From contig JAPFFF010000054.1 of NCBI GenBank assembly GCA_039105265.1, forward strand, positions 558,001-622,000: DNA of 64,000 bases. Direction: 5' to 3'. Below are positions 1 to 11,208 of this stretch, piece by piece. The stretch comes from Tritrichomonas musculus (lineage: Eukaryota; Parabasalia; Tritrichomonadida; Tritrichomonadidae). Numbering within the stretch: position 1 is the first letter of the stretch; every line of letters begins with the position of its first letter. The position numbers were made by a program, and so were the translations under genes. The notes beneath the pieces were generated by a model, which was given only the letters and a program-made list of their open reading frames with translations, was not told where the DNA came from and ran no database searches.

Positions 1-934
1 TATTTCGTTGTTTTCGTGGTCTTTGTGAAATTGGCTGTTGTTCACTGGATTCATCGGATGAATTTGAAATTGGTTTATTTCGTTGTTTTCGTGGTCTTTG
101 TGAAATTGGCTGTTGTTCGTTGGATTCATCGGATGAATTTGAAATTGGTTTATTTTGTTGTTTTCGTGGTCTTTGTGAAATTGGCTGTTGTTTATTGGAT
201 TCATCGGATAAATTTGAAATTGGTTGTTGTTTATTGGATTCATCGGATGAATTTGAAATTGGTTTATTTCGTTGTTTTCGTGGTCTTTGTGAAATTGGCT
301 GTGGTTCACTGGATTCATCGGATGAATTTGAAATTGGTTTATTTCGTTGTTTTCGTGGTCTTTGTGAAATTGGCTGTTGTTTATTGGATTCATCGGATAA
401 ATTTGAAATTGGCTGTTGTTCACTGGATTCATCGGATGAATTTGAAATTGGTTTATTTCGTTGTTTTCGTGGTCTTTGTGAAATTGGCTGTTGTTCACTG
501 GATTCATCGGATGAATTTGAAATTGGTTTATTTTGTTGTTTTCGTGGTCTTTGTGAAATTGGCTGTTGTTCACTGGATTCATCGGATGAATTTGAAATTG
601 GTTTATTTCGTTGTTTTCGTGGTCTTTGTGAAATTGGCTGTTGTTCACTGGATTCATCGGATGAATTTGAAATTGGCTGTTGTTTATTGGATTCATCGGA
701 TGAATTTGAAATTGGTTTATTTCGTTGTTTTCGTGGTCTTTGTGAAATTGGCTGTTGTTCGTTGGATTCATCGGATGAATTTGAAATTGGTTTATTATGT
801 GATATTTGTGATAACTGTGATTGTTGAATATCAGATGATTTGGATAATCTAGGCAGAAATTTCACTGATCGTTGAGATTGTTTTGGCTGTTCTAATTGTT
901 TGGATCTATTTGATTTATTTGACTTTATATTCAT
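1..934 (-). CDS. Repeat-rich, disordered basic/acidic protein (N-terminal part, runs off the window)
   Basis: On the minus strand an uninterrupted frame opens at an ATG whose first base is 934 and stays open to base 1, so the C terminus lies outside the window. The first ~45 residues are basic and Ser/Gln-rich (start MNIKSNKSNRSKQLEQPKQS). The rest is a tandem array of a 25-residue unit (QPISQRPRKQRNKPISNSSD followed by ESSEQ) mixed with a shortened 13-residue unit that lacks the QRPRKQRNKP portion. Each unit alternates a Lys/Arg-rich patch with a Ser-Asp-Glu patch that could be a casein-kinase-2 target. No globular domain or membrane segment is visible. All repeat lengths are multiples of three and every copy keeps this frame open, which supports coding on this strand. 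The two plus-strand frames through the array have unnatural composition and look like shadows. Function not recognised; a nuclear or scaffold role is only a guess. Confidence 0.6.
   Translation of the reverse strand, partial: MNIKSNKSNRSKQLEQPKQSQRSVKFLPRLSKSSDIQQSQLSQISHNKPISNSSDESNEQQPISQRPRKQRNKPISNSSDESNKQQPISNSSDESSEQQPISQRPRKQRNKPISNSSDESSEQQPISQRPRKQQNKPISNSSDESSEQQPISQRPRKQRNKPISNSSDESSEQQPISNLSDESNKQQPISQRPRKQRNKPISNSSDESSEPQPISQRPRKQRNKPISNSSDESNKQQPISNLSDESNKQQPISQRPRKQQNKPISNSSDESNEQQPISQRPRKQRNKPISNSSDESSEQQPISQRPRKQRN
16..800. repeat. Tandem 75-bp/39-bp coding minisatellite
   Basis: Roughly ten near-identical copies of a 75-bp unit, interspersed with 39-bp deletion variants. 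Copies differ at a handful of positions (for example Ser-Glu versus Asn-Lys or Asn-Glu at the unit end). The lengths preserve reading frame, so the array expands or contracts inside the minus-strand gene without breaking it. Confidence 0.9.
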
Positions 935-1189
935 TTTTCTTTCTATTTTTCAAAGAATAGAATATTCTATAAGTTATTTCAAAAATTATGATTTAAATTC
1001 TATAAGTTATTTCAAATTAAGAAGTTGTAGAAACAATGATAATATAAAATTAAGCAGAATCAAAATGCATAATATTTGGGGAAAATTAAAAATATTTTTG
1101 AATTTCAAAACAATAGTGGTATATTTTAAAATTTTAAAATTTATTTTGCTAATTTTCCTTTAGACAAGCAAATGTTAATTTTGATTAGA

Positions 1190-2027
1190 ATTGCTGAACT
1201 ATCAATAGAAGAGATTGGATAGATTTCGAAAAGTCTGAAGAGGTTTTTCCTATTCATTTAATTTCAGATTTTGAAAATTCGTTTGATTTTGGGAATTATT
1301 TAGAAGGTGTAAATGTATAAGATGATTTAAACAACAGTTGGCCAAAAACTGACCAACATTGTAAAATCATTTGACTGAGAAAAATCAGAAGTTTCGGTAA
1401 AATCTTTCATTTCAATGAAATATCCAGTTTTACTAGAATCATTTTATTTTAGATAATTCATCATATTTTGTGAAATCGAAGGATTTACCGTAATCTGAAG
1501 ATTTAGAAAACTTTTTGAATTCAGTGAATTTTATCAAATTTGTGAATTCTACAGACAATTTGAAAGGTATTGGTGAACATTCATTTGAGAGCTGTATTGA
1601 ATTATCATCAATAGGATTTTCAGTCAGTTTGAGATTAATTAAAGATTATTAATTTGTTAACTGTTAAGTTTTACAAAATTAGCATAAATTAAGTTTCCAA
1701 CAAGTCTGAAATCAGTTGGTTATCTTCCATTTTGCTTATTGTACAAGTTTATCTTCGATTGAATTTGATGAAGGATAAATTTAATTGTAAGAGTATTCAT
1801 TTTATTCATGTACAAGTTTGAACCCAATCATTCTTACTGATAATATTACTTTAGGTGAAAATTCATTTGTATTTTGTGATAAGTTGACATCCATTCATAT
1901 TCCAGAGAACAGTTCCAAATATTCACTTTTGATGGTGTTCTTTACATTAATAATTTTACAAAGGCAAAACTTTCATTAAATCTTATATCAGAAAATAAAT
2001 GTCATGAGAATCTTTTAATAATTGATG
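1190..2027 (+). pseudogene. Decayed BspA-like leucine-rich-repeat gene
   Basis: No long open frame exists, but short stretches in several plus-strand frames read as TpLRR/BspA repeats. Around 1566-1620 the DNA reads GIGEHSFESCIELSSIGF, and around 1838-1920 it reads ITLGENSFVFCDKLTSIHIP; both fit the xIGexaFxxCxxLxxIxIP pattern of the large trichomonad BspA-like surface protein family. Stops and frame changes between these islands mark it as a dead host gene. It appears to end where the foldback repeat at 2030 begins. Confidence 0.6.
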
Positions 2028-2029
2028 TT

Positions 2030-2180
2030 TATTAAGGTAGACTTCAAAAAGGATGAAACCGCATACCTTTTACAGCATTCAAATTTGAAGGAATTAATCA
2101 AAAAATTCTATGCGTTTTCACAAAATTGAATGTTGTAAAAGGTATGCGGTTTCGTCCTTTTTAAAATCTATCTTTATTAA
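2030..2180. repeat. Short foldback (MITE-like) element
   Basis: Two arms of about 55 bp are imperfect inverted copies. The left arm contains AAAAAGGATGAAACCGCATA and continues CCTTTTAC; the right arm reads back as AAAAAGGACGAAACCGCATA. The centre is about 40 bp. No coding capacity. Family unknown; probably a non-autonomous DNA element. Confidence 0.6.
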
Positions 2181-2328
2181 TTTGTAGATAAACATAAAAT
2201 GACAAAAATAATTGTACAAAATTCAAAATTAGCATTTGTAAATTATGTCGATTTGAAAACATGGGTGGAAATAAAATTTTCCACTTTTTTCACTTCACAT
2301 TTCGTTTTTTTTAAATAAAAAAATAAAA

Positions 2329-3061
2329 GGGAAATCGGATTTGCCCGTAATCGGATTTGCCCGCAGCAGTTATGGTCAATATTGACCTCTATCGTTCTTC
2401 AGAAAATAAAAGCTTGGAACTTTTTTCCACTTTTGCAAAAAATACCATGAGTAGTTACTCTTGCTTTTTTCTATATATAAAAAATATAAACGAATTATTT
2501 TATTTTAAGTTAGAATTAGTCTTTATCTTAAGAATTTATTAATGAGTATACAATCACAGAAGTTTTATACGCCATTATTTAATTATTATAATGTATTTAA
2601 TTCCGTATGATCAAACTTTTCGATGATATTATAAATATTTGAAAATATTTACAATTAAAATCAATAAATAATCTAATTAGCATAAACAATACTGTATTAT
2701 ATTTATTTTTATGCATCAAAATTGTGCATTTGACTTCTACGTAATAAAAATATCATGTATAATTTAGATGACAATTTTCGTTTTCTTTGCTAGTAAGTAA
2801 CCAAAAGAATGATTAATTGTACTAATTCTTTTGCGAATGTATGCTCATTAAGAAATGCTTAAGATAAAGACTAATTCTAACTTAAAATAAAATAATTCGT
2901 TTAGAATTTTTATATATAGAAAAAAGCAAGAGTAACTACTCATGGTATTTTTTGCAAAAGTGGAAAAAAGTTCCAAGCTTTTATTTTCTGAAGAACGATA
3001 GAGGTCAATATTGACCATAACTGCTGCGGGCAAATCCGATTACGGGCAAATCCGATTTCCC
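2329..3061. mobile_element. Mutator-like MITE, 733 bp, with ~215-bp TIRs
   Basis: Terminal inverted repeats span 2329-2545 and 2845-3061. They start GGGAAATCGGATTTGCCCG, repeat the phrase ATCGGATTTGCCCG, and differ at only a few positions. The element is flanked by a 9-bp direct repeat AAAATAAAA at 2320-2328 and 3062-3070, the duplication size of Mutator-like elements. The flanks are themselves related, in inverted orientation, to 53310-53450, where the same sequence runs through with a single AAAATAAAA: an empty paralogous site. The 61-residue frames found in both TIRs are the same sequence read on opposite strands and are not genes. The ~300-bp centre is AT-rich and non-coding, so the element is non-autonomous. 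Confidence 0.8.
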
Positions 3062-4439
3062 AAAATAAAAATTGTGAATTTTTTGAAAATTTTTTAAAAA
3101 ATAGTGATTTTTTTTGAGAAAATTCAAAAAATAGTGAGTTTTTTTTACCAATCAGTGTAAAGAATGCAGCGAAAAAATCCCAAAAAAATATATTTTGATC
3201 ACTGACTGATGAAGATTAAAGTGACGTGAGTTTCATCCGAAAATTCCTTATCTACTCAAGATATATAATTAGATTGCGGCTAATTCCTCAAAAATAAGCA
3301 TATAAGTGCTTGAATGTTGTGTATGATCAAAATATACATTACATATTGCGATATAAAAGTTCAACTCATCGATTTTCAAATCAACGATTGATATCTAATA
3401 ATCGCAATTTTTAGTTTTTCAATTTAAACAGAAAGTAATATTTCGTTAAATAACATTCTTCATAGTTTTTCGCATATGATTTTAACAAAAAAATCGATAG
3501 AAAGCTTTTTAAAAATCTGTCATTTATTAATGATATTTTTAAATTGATATGAATATGGTAAATAAAAATGCATCAAATGCATGATATATTTAATAAGATT
3601 TAAAAATACACTACTACTTTTTTCTAGTTTTGTTTTTTAAAGGATAAAAATCAAGATTTTTAATAAATTTAAACTTATTATAAACGTAATTCTAATGTAA
3701 TCTCGATATTTCATCAGTAATTTTTATCAATTTTTAATTTTATATTCAAAAAAACATACATTTGCATTATAATGATCGTTTTTGTTATTATGATAAAATC
3801 AAGAATTGATATATGAGCATTTAAAATTTTAAAATGAATTCTATAACTTACTTTAAAATTTTCAATAGTTTATTTGATTTTGAATTATGATAATATCTTA
3901 GTCACTGAACAATAATAATGACATATATTCTATTATATATTATAGATGATTGGTGAAAAAAATAATTTCATGATAAATTCAATTTCAAATTTTTGATTAT
4001 TAATTAAATTTTTCATTAGAATCAACATTATTAATTTGATTCTATCAATTGATTACTGTATCACAAATTATATATACATTCTAATTTATTTGTTATTCAA
4101 AATAAATATTCTTTATTCATGATTTTTCTTTCCTTTATTTCTTTTTTAAAAAAATAAAAACGCAATTTGCTTCATATACAAAGAGCATTTTTAATTAATA
4201 CTTTGAGATAATATTTAATATAATTTATTCTATCTTTTAAATATTTAAATTTTTATTGAACAAATTGAAATAAAAGATATTTGAATAAATTGAATTGAAT
4301 GATTGTATTGAACGAATTGAATTGAATGATATTAATTTCATAAATAAGTGATATTTATTCTGTGAGATTTCACTTATTTGATTTGGTATGTATTTAACTT
4401 TTATATTCAAATCGAAACAACCTAAAATATCAAATCATT

Positions 4440-4900
4440 AAATGTTTTACACCACGTTATTATGAGTTTCTTATTGAGATATACAGAGAATTTAATCAAA
4501 CAAGATTAATAGCAGCAACAGCTTCTGATATCAATAATTTTTCAGCGTTAGAAGAATATGAAAAGAAAAGTCCTTTTGCTGTAATCAAATGCTGCAGAAC
4601 AATATAGTTATATAAAATGCTATTTGATATGGATATGCAAAAAATCATAATAACAAAACACAAAAAGAATTCGAAGAGACAAAAAGATTTGCTAATATAT
4701 TGACTCAGATGGAAGATAATGCAGATTGCGAAAAATTAAAAGAATGAATAGATAATGACTTACATAAAGCTTTGTTCAATTCAGAGGAAAAGAAAGGTGA
4801 AATCTCATATGAAAGTAAATTTATTAATCTAGAAGATATAGATAAAATAATAACTACCTCATGTATTCAATCATACTAATCATTAAGTAAAAAGCTGATA
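4440..4900 (+). pseudogene. Possible decayed gene fragment, family unknown
   Basis: Codon-like composition rises here: one frame from about 4441 reads CFTPRYYEFLIEIYREFNQT and continues RLIAATASDINNFSALEEYE before a stop, and later stretches (about 4700-4860) are Lys/Glu-rich in other frames. The segment looks more protein-like than its surroundings but is broken by several stops and matches no family I recognise. Confidence 0.25.
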
Positions 4901-5906
4901 TCAGTATTCATTCGGACTCCATTTGATTCGGTTTCATCAGTCGTATAATTTAGAGGAAGAAATTGATATTTCATCTTGGCAGCCTATATATATAGGAAAC
5001 AATTAAAGGTACCGAAGGACAAGTGTACATCTAAGATTACCAAGAATAGAAAAAAGACAAAATCAAATTAATTAAGAGCAAATGCATGGCTTTAAATGGA
5101 TAAAGTTTCTTAGATTAGGTATTTAATTTATATATGAGATACCATAATTAATGAAATAAATGAATAAGAAACAAAGAAAGACGTAATAATTTTAAAAGAA
5201 AAAGATTTTAATGGAAAGAAATAATTATATCTACTCTTTAACTTTAAAATTGTGGAGGAAATCTTTGAAGAATATATGATTGTTTTATATAAAATTATTT
5301 TATTTTTATCCATTTTTATTTGCTCTTTTGGCGTTAAAACGTAAAAAAAGAAAAAAAGAAAAAGAATGACATGTGATATAAAAAAGACAAAATGATAGGA
5401 AAAATGATAGGAAAAATGATCGAAAAAATGATAGGAAAGATACTTTATTATTATTATTAAAAATTAAAAACGTTTCTATGATTAGCAAAATACTATTGAC
5501 TATTTAATCATTTTCCATTTTTTATATTATCAATATCTTTTAAGCAATTATAACAAAACTTCTTCTTTTATTTAAAAACAATAACAACAACAAACATTTC
5601 CAAAAAAAATCATCTTAAATGAGTTGTAAATAAGGTAATTGAATGATAATTAGCCAATGCTTTTAAAAAAAAATTGAATTCGAAATCAATTTGCTCTGAA
5701 ATATACTTTACTAAGTAAAGGAAATAGTAGTATGATTGATTTTTGCGCTTCAGATTATTTTAAATGAGTATATTTGGCATATTTGGCTCATGATTTTATT
5801 TCGCAATTGAAAAGCCAAAAAGTTCAAATTTCGTATTAGTAAACAACTGTTAACATGCTTTTTTGTTCGTGCCTTCTCTCTTTTTTGGTTAAAATGAATT
5901 TATACT

Positions 5907-6062
5907 AATTTCGTTACGAAAGTGAAATTTTTCGTTACGAAAGTGAAATTTTTCGTTACGAAAGTGAAAATTAAACTAAAAAAGTTATGTGATAAAATTT
6001 TTAAAAATTTTGGTGGTTACATTTTTCGTTACAAAAGTGGGTTTTATCGTTACAAAAGTGAA
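5907..6062 (+). repeat. Short quasi-palindromic repeat cluster (TTTCGTTACGAAAGTGAAA)
   Basis: Three head-to-tail 21-bp copies at 5907-5968 contain TTTCGTTACGAAA, a quasi-palindrome. Two diverged copies with CGTTACAAAAGTG follow at about 6020-6062. No gene lies within 300 bp on either side. Confidence 0.6.
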
Positions 6063-8764
6063 GCGACTGTAACAATTAAAGTAGCATAAATTTGATATAA
6101 TAAGCATTAAATATTGTATAATATGTATATATGTATAATATATTTCATATAATAATTATAATATATATTAATACCTATATTAAATGTTATTTAATAAGAT
6201 ATTTTTATTTTATATTTTGAATTATTTTTGCCGCTAAAGTGAATCTACACAAATTTGAGAAGGGAAAAATTGTGTTTATTCACAAGCATTGATGCATAAT
6301 AAAATTTTAATATCTCTAAATTTGTTTTGAATAAGTTTTTATTTTTGATCAATACTACTTTTTAAACAGTATCATTAGATTTTACAATAGGTTAAAAATG
6401 AAAATACTTTTTTTTAAATGAAATAAGATGTTTTTTTAAGTATATAATTAATAAGGCTTTAATCCAAAATTATCAATTATATTTTCACTTATAATATATA
6501 GTTACGCAATAAATATTTTATTTATTAAAGAATTCATGATATTTTAATGAAAATTCTTTGCTTTCCTTTATATAAAAAAGATTTACTTAACTTAGTAAGA
6601 TTATTAACAATTTTTCTTTGCAAATATTATTATCATTTATAATTTTAATAATTTAATTAGTTTTGAAAAGTTTGAAATTAATATACTTTTTTGATTTTTG
6701 CATGATATTTGGTAAAATAACAGTTATGTAATATTATTCTCATATATATTCCTGTTAAAATGATATTATTCAGATAATTGACTAAAATATATAATCATCT
6801 CGATAATTTGGATAAATTGAAAATATAAATTAAAAATATAAATATTGTTATTTATATTTATGCCTAATATCAAATCAAAAAATAATAATAATATAATTTT
6901 TAATGAGAAATTTATGTTTTCATTCAAAAAATAAATTGAGAGCTTTATCAGATTGACCTAAAAATATAAATATATAAATATGTATATTATTTTGACATAG
7001 TTTAAACATATAATTGATATGTATGCAATCACATATATATTATATATTTAAATTATAAAATTTCAAAGCAGAAACTAATAGAAAATACTATTTTATTAAT
7101 TTTTTATAACATAACTTAAAAAATATATAATAAAATCATGATTCTCCATGTAAACAAAAAAATAACCTAGTTTTGATTCGTGTATATTCGTTCTATTGTA
7201 CTTTTTTTATAATATTAGCATAAATGAATGATATTCATGTTATTCTGATTATATATTACCATAAATTTGAGATATGCAAATACTTTTTTTGTATTGATTC
7301 TTTATATTTCAACATGAAGAAGAAAAAACTGATGGTGCCCAAAATAGTACAAGTATGTTCATTATATATAATTAAGTTATGAATGTTATAAAGACTACAA
7401 ATTAATTTTTTCCCATCATACTTATGAGCGAATTAAAAACTCTTTATATATACTTAAGGCAAGCAAAAGGAAGATATCATTTATATAATTGGAAGGGTAA
7501 TTATTAGAAAGTACTTCTTGAGGGGTGAAATTATAAAAGATAAAAAAATTAAGCTAAGGACAATGGTTATGATGTTGGTATTTGATTTTAAAGATATTGG
7601 GATTTTATTGATAAGTATAGAAAAATACCGCCTAACAGGAACTAATGGCTATATAGGCTGAAGTTGCTATTTTCCCCTAGCCTATACTTCTTCTCCACAA
7701 GTTCAGCTTCACGAATCTTATCTAAGAATACTCCAAAAGCTCACACTCCTTAAAAAAAAACATGTTTTATAAAAAGTAGGCTCACAATTGTGGAATCTTT
7801 AAAAGTCATGAATATACAATATAATAAAAAATAGAATAATTTCTCAAAGTAGAGTGTCAATTGGGACATTATTATCATGTATTTATATAAAAGATTTTGT
7901 TGGAGTATTAAGCATTAGTCTAGCGTTAGAAAAAAAAAAGAGTATCATTATGATGAATACCTTTGTTTATTTAATTTAAAACCCAAGAAATGGAGAATAT
8001 TGTAAGCTAGCAATACTAAATATATTCAAGAAGTCAGCAAAAGCATAAATATTTTATAAATTTCATTGCTTTTCTTTTAGGAGGAAAAGAGATAATATGA
8101 TTTTGAGATAGTAAGAGATTGCGCGCTTTGGACTTTTTTGCAGTTTGAACATTTTTAGAAGCTTATTTAACCGGATTTCTCAAAAAGTAAATTGAATACA
8201 ACAATAGAGTAAACTTTTTCAATAAAAATTGCACTCTATATCAGCCTGTAAGCCAAAAATTCAAGCTTTAGTGATATAATACATTTTACATTTTATAAAA
8301 AGTATAATATATTCATTTATATATGAATTATTTTGTTATTTTATTTTATCAGCAATTTGTTTATTTTTTCTCAAAATATCTAAGTTTTTTTTTATTTTTT
8401 GGCTTTCACAAAAAATTGAGAATAATGTTTGAATATTTGTATACATATTGAAATTATAAATCATGATTATCCTTATTTATGTTTAAAATTATCATTTTAA
8501 AGTTAAATTATACTTTTAGTAAACATTTTCATATAAAATTAAATTTGTGAACCGCGAGAACTCTTTTGACTTATTGATATAACTGACTTTTTTTCAATAA
8601 TACACTCATTTTTTTAAGGAAATTTTTATGAATAATATATATATTCATTAAAATCAAAAATTTAACAAATAACTCGTTTTGCAGCAAAAAGAGAGACATT
8701 TCAAAAAAACATTTGTTTTCGAAAAAAGTAAAAAACAAATATATCTCAAAAAATAAAAGTATTT

Positions 8765-9064
8765 ATGTTTTTATTTTTTTATTTTATCCTTATTATAATA
8801 TTTATATTTTATATTTATATTTTTTTCTATTCTTACTTTTCAACAAAGAAGGATAAAATTATTTTTATATCAAATCAATCATATACTACATTCAAAAAAA
8901 TCAATGTGATTTCACAAAATTGTATTAAATTTGTTTATATTTTAACCATTATTTATGCTTTGATTTTTCTTCTAGTTTTACTTTGGAAAATAGGTTATTC
9001 TCATGAAAAATACCAAGATAATGATTTTTTATCGGTTTTTGAATATAATTATAAACGTTTTTAA
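8765..9064 (+). CDS. Possible small two-helix membrane protein
   Basis: A 99-codon frame. Residues about 1-27 are an uninterrupted Phe/Ile/Tyr-rich hydrophobic segment, a polar basic stretch follows (STKKDKIIFISNQSYTTFKK), and residues about 55-75 form a second hydrophobic segment (FVYILTIIYALIFLLVLLWK). The C-terminal 25 residues are polar. The non-hydrophobic parts have ordinary composition, which argues slightly for a real gene, but Phe/Ile/Tyr codons are exactly what AT-rich DNA produces by chance. Unrecognised; no neighbour supports a role. Confidence 0.3.
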   Translation: MFLFFYFILIIIFIFYIYIFFYSYFSTKKDKIIFISNQSYTTFKKINVISQNCIKFVYILTIIYALIFLLVLLWKIGYSHEKYQDNDFLSVFEYNYKRF

Positions 9065-9739
9065 ATGCGTTTAGGTTTTTTTTTACAATTCTACGAAATA
9101 AACATGTTTACATATTTGGTATTTTATTAATATGTGCATTTAATATCTATTTTGCATTATAATACGTTTAGTTTTTTGATCAAAAATTTTAATATCGTTT
9201 AAAGTTATAAATTCTTAACAAATAATAAATCTTTATTTGCCCCCTTTTTTAAAGGGTTTTACATTTCTAGTAATTTTTTATTGGTTTGGCTGAATAATTA
9301 TCAAAAACTGAAAACACAAAATTTCATAAAGCGATCATTATTTTTTTAATTTATGAAAAGCATATATTTTGAAAACAAATAATTCCTCATGTTATTTTGT
9401 GTAAAAAAAAAGATAATTCATAAAAAAATGTTTTTATTTATTTCACAATTTTTCAATGCATTCAATTTTGTTTCTATGAAAATAAAAACATTTTTATATC
9501 CTTAATTTCTCTAATAAAAGGTATAAGATATAAATAAATTACCAAAGTGCATCCATTTGTTTAATATACTTCATTAAGATCATTTATTATTGAAAAAAAT
9601 TTTTATGAATTAAAAGTACCTATTTGAACATTTTCTACAAAATTTAATTTGTATATTGATACTTATTGGAAAATCTAATACACATATACATTTAAAGAAT
9701 AAATTAAATCTTCTTTTTCAAAATCTGATAATTATTTGA
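9065..9739. other. AT-rich spacer before the outer Polinton
   Basis: No open frame or repeat recognised. The spacer ends at the presumed target site TCCTT (9740-9744). Confidence 0.6.
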
Positions 9740-9744
9740 TCCTT

Positions 9745-9940
9745 AGTAGATACCCTAAGGGTGGCGTCTGATACTACGTATCATCTGCCCCCCTTAAGAT
9801 GAAACTCCATACCTTTTGACATTTCTAGAACATAGCACTTTCAATGTGAAACCTCATGTCACCACCTCATGTCATCACCTCACGTCACACACCACATATC
9901 ACGTCACACAACGGTTCACATAACGTGGTTCAACTGTAAA
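9745..9940 (+). repeat. Left TIR of the outer Polinton
   Basis: About 196 bp, inverted copy at 52648-52892. The outer 119 bp (to 9863) match perfectly. The inner part consists of short CACCTCATGTCA-type repeats whose copy number differs between ends. The direct repeat TCCTT at 9740-9744 recurs at 52893-52897 and is the probable target duplication; it becomes the usual 6 bp (TCCTTA) if the terminal A is shared. Confidence 0.92.
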
Positions 9941-9958
9941 GTGTTTAAGTAACATTAA

Positions 9959-11179
9959 ATGGCATACCGACGTGATGCTCCGCCAAGTGAAACAGTACCA
10001 TTACCTATTGAAACAGTATATAATTCAGCTAATGATTCACTATCATGTATAATAAATGGGAGTGAATGTTACTTTACTAATGGTTCTAATCATTTTAATC
10101 GTATATATTTTAAGTATCCAGCTGAATGGCTTACATCTGATGTAGGTGAGAAGATTATTGGTGTACGTAATATGAAAATCACTGTAAAACCATCCATGCA
10201 ATTAAACTTCACACTATACATTCGTAAATATAGAAAGGATAAATTCGATGATATGGCCAGTATGATTTACCCTCATGATAATCCTAGTAATCTTAATGAT
10301 GATCAGATACAAGACGTGGTTGATCGTTTGGCTAGGGCTGATTGTAAAGTATTCAAGATTGATTATTGTCACGACATATTTGATAAACTAGATGATTTTA
10401 TTGCAGATTTAATCGATACAATTAAAGATGAAAGCATATATGATAAACTTTACGATGATATAATCACAGCAACTAATGATGATGATGAAGATGAGGCTGA
10501 ATTTAAAGCTAGACAGATTGAATCAATTGAACAGTTGAATAAAGATAAGGATGATTACTATCTCATGTGTTTACGTAATGATATACCATTCTATCTCGAC
10601 GTTGATAGTGACATAAATATAATTAAAGACATTGTTGATACAACATTACTAGTTTTCACTGGTAAAAATCTTGAATACTACATTGATTTTATGATGACAG
10701 CTAGAAATGATGATGTTACATATAAAAAGCTCTATGAATGGGGTGATCTTGAAGATGAACCATTCTATATTACCAAAGTACAACAAGATGAACTTGATTT
10801 TACTTACCACGATGATGGTACACCAAATGATAGGTTCGATTTTGATACAGCGTGTTATTTTGATCTTGATGATGATGACCGTGTTGATTTACATGATATA
10901 ATTAAGTTTCATCGAGAATTATCATTCGAAAATGTAATGTTAACCCCTCAATGTGAAGTAGCTGCATCATTTGCCAGTCAATCTAATCACAACCTCATTG
11001 GTAGAACCAACGAAATGTATACACCAATTAAATACTATAAGTTAAATGACAATGATGATAAATTCTGGATTGAATTTTATGATAGAAATGAGATTACTGT
11101 TCCAGTTTCATTTAATGATCATCTTGTGTTTACAATCGATATGGTATTCTTACAGAATCGTAAGTTGTTGTATAGTTAA
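9959..11179 (+). CDS. Outer Polinton protein, 406 aa; possible jelly-roll/minor-capsid-like
   Basis: First gene inside the left TIR, starting 18 bp after it. The N-terminal ~80 residues carry alternating beta-like segments (HFNRIYFKYPAEWL, IIGVRNMKITV, LNFTLYIRKY). The middle (about 90-300) is strongly acidic with Asp runs. The C-terminus (about 345-406) has SNHNLIGRTNEMYTPIKYY then FWIEFYDRNEITVPVSFN and FTIDMVFL. The last stretch resembles the closing strands of the inner element's 126-aa penton-like protein (FKIWFTDLYGNSIEP). This suggests a virion-surface beta-barrel protein, but I do not recognise the family with certainty. It heads a plus-strand run of capsid and integration genes. Confidence 0.6.
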   Translation: MAYRRDAPPSETVPLPIETVYNSANDSLSCIINGSECYFTNGSNHFNRIYFKYPAEWLTSDVGEKIIGVRNMKITVKPSMQLNFTLYIRKYRKDKFDDMASMIYPHDNPSNLNDDQIQDVVDRLARADCKVFKIDYCHDIFDKLDDFIADLIDTIKDESIYDKLYDDIITATNDDDEDEAEFKARQIESIEQLNKDKDDYYLMCLRNDIPFYLDVDSDINIIKDIVDTTLLVFTGKNLEYYIDFMMTARNDDVTYKKLYEWGDLEDEPFYITKVQQDELDFTYHDDGTPNDRFDFDTACYFDLDDDDRVDLHDIIKFHRELSFENVMLTPQCEVAASFASQSNHNLIGRTNEMYTPIKYYKLNDNDDKFWIEFYDRNEITVPVSFNDHLVFTIDMVFLQNRKLLYS

Positions 11180-11181
11180 TA

Positions 11182-11208
11182 ACATTTTTACTTTGCATTG
11201 ATCAAATG
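11182..11208 (+). promoter_or_regulatory. Candidate core promoter: CATTTTT-AC box plus TCAAATG at the start codon
   Basis: ACATTTTTAC lies 24 bp upstream of an ATG preceded by TCAA. The same pair occurs before 13851, 16243 and 16497. TCA just upstream of the ATG recalls the trichomonad initiator (TCA+1 Py A/T), implying a leader of only a few bases. Confidence 0.4.

Larger units (their letters stand above)
3071..8764. other. Gene-poor AT-rich host DNA
   Basis: About 5.7 kb with poly-A/T tracts and no convincing open frame on either strand. Short frames at 5128-5313 and 5306-5488 (minus) are low-complexity and rejected. A possible degraded gene (4440-4900) and a short repeat cluster (5907-6062) are listed separately. 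A slightly less AT-rich patch near 7600-7760 contains a hairpin (TATAGGCT ... AGCCTATA) but nothing identifiable. Confidence 0.6.

Noticed and set aside
16-852. Two plus-strand open frames (278 and 235 codons) through the left-edge tandem repeat
   Set aside because: They exist because the repeat unit is stop-free in several frames. Their composition (VVFVKLAVV-type or CCLLDSSD-type runs) is unnatural, while the minus-strand frame has a sensible unique N-terminus and is also open.
2357-3033. Paired 61-codon frames beginning MPAAVMVNIDLYRSS on opposite strands
   Set aside because: They are the same sequence in the two inverted repeats of a MITE, not two genes.
5128-5488. Two 60-61-codon minus-strand frames
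   Set aside because: Low-complexity Ser/Phe/Ile-rich products of A-rich DNA with no domain or start context.
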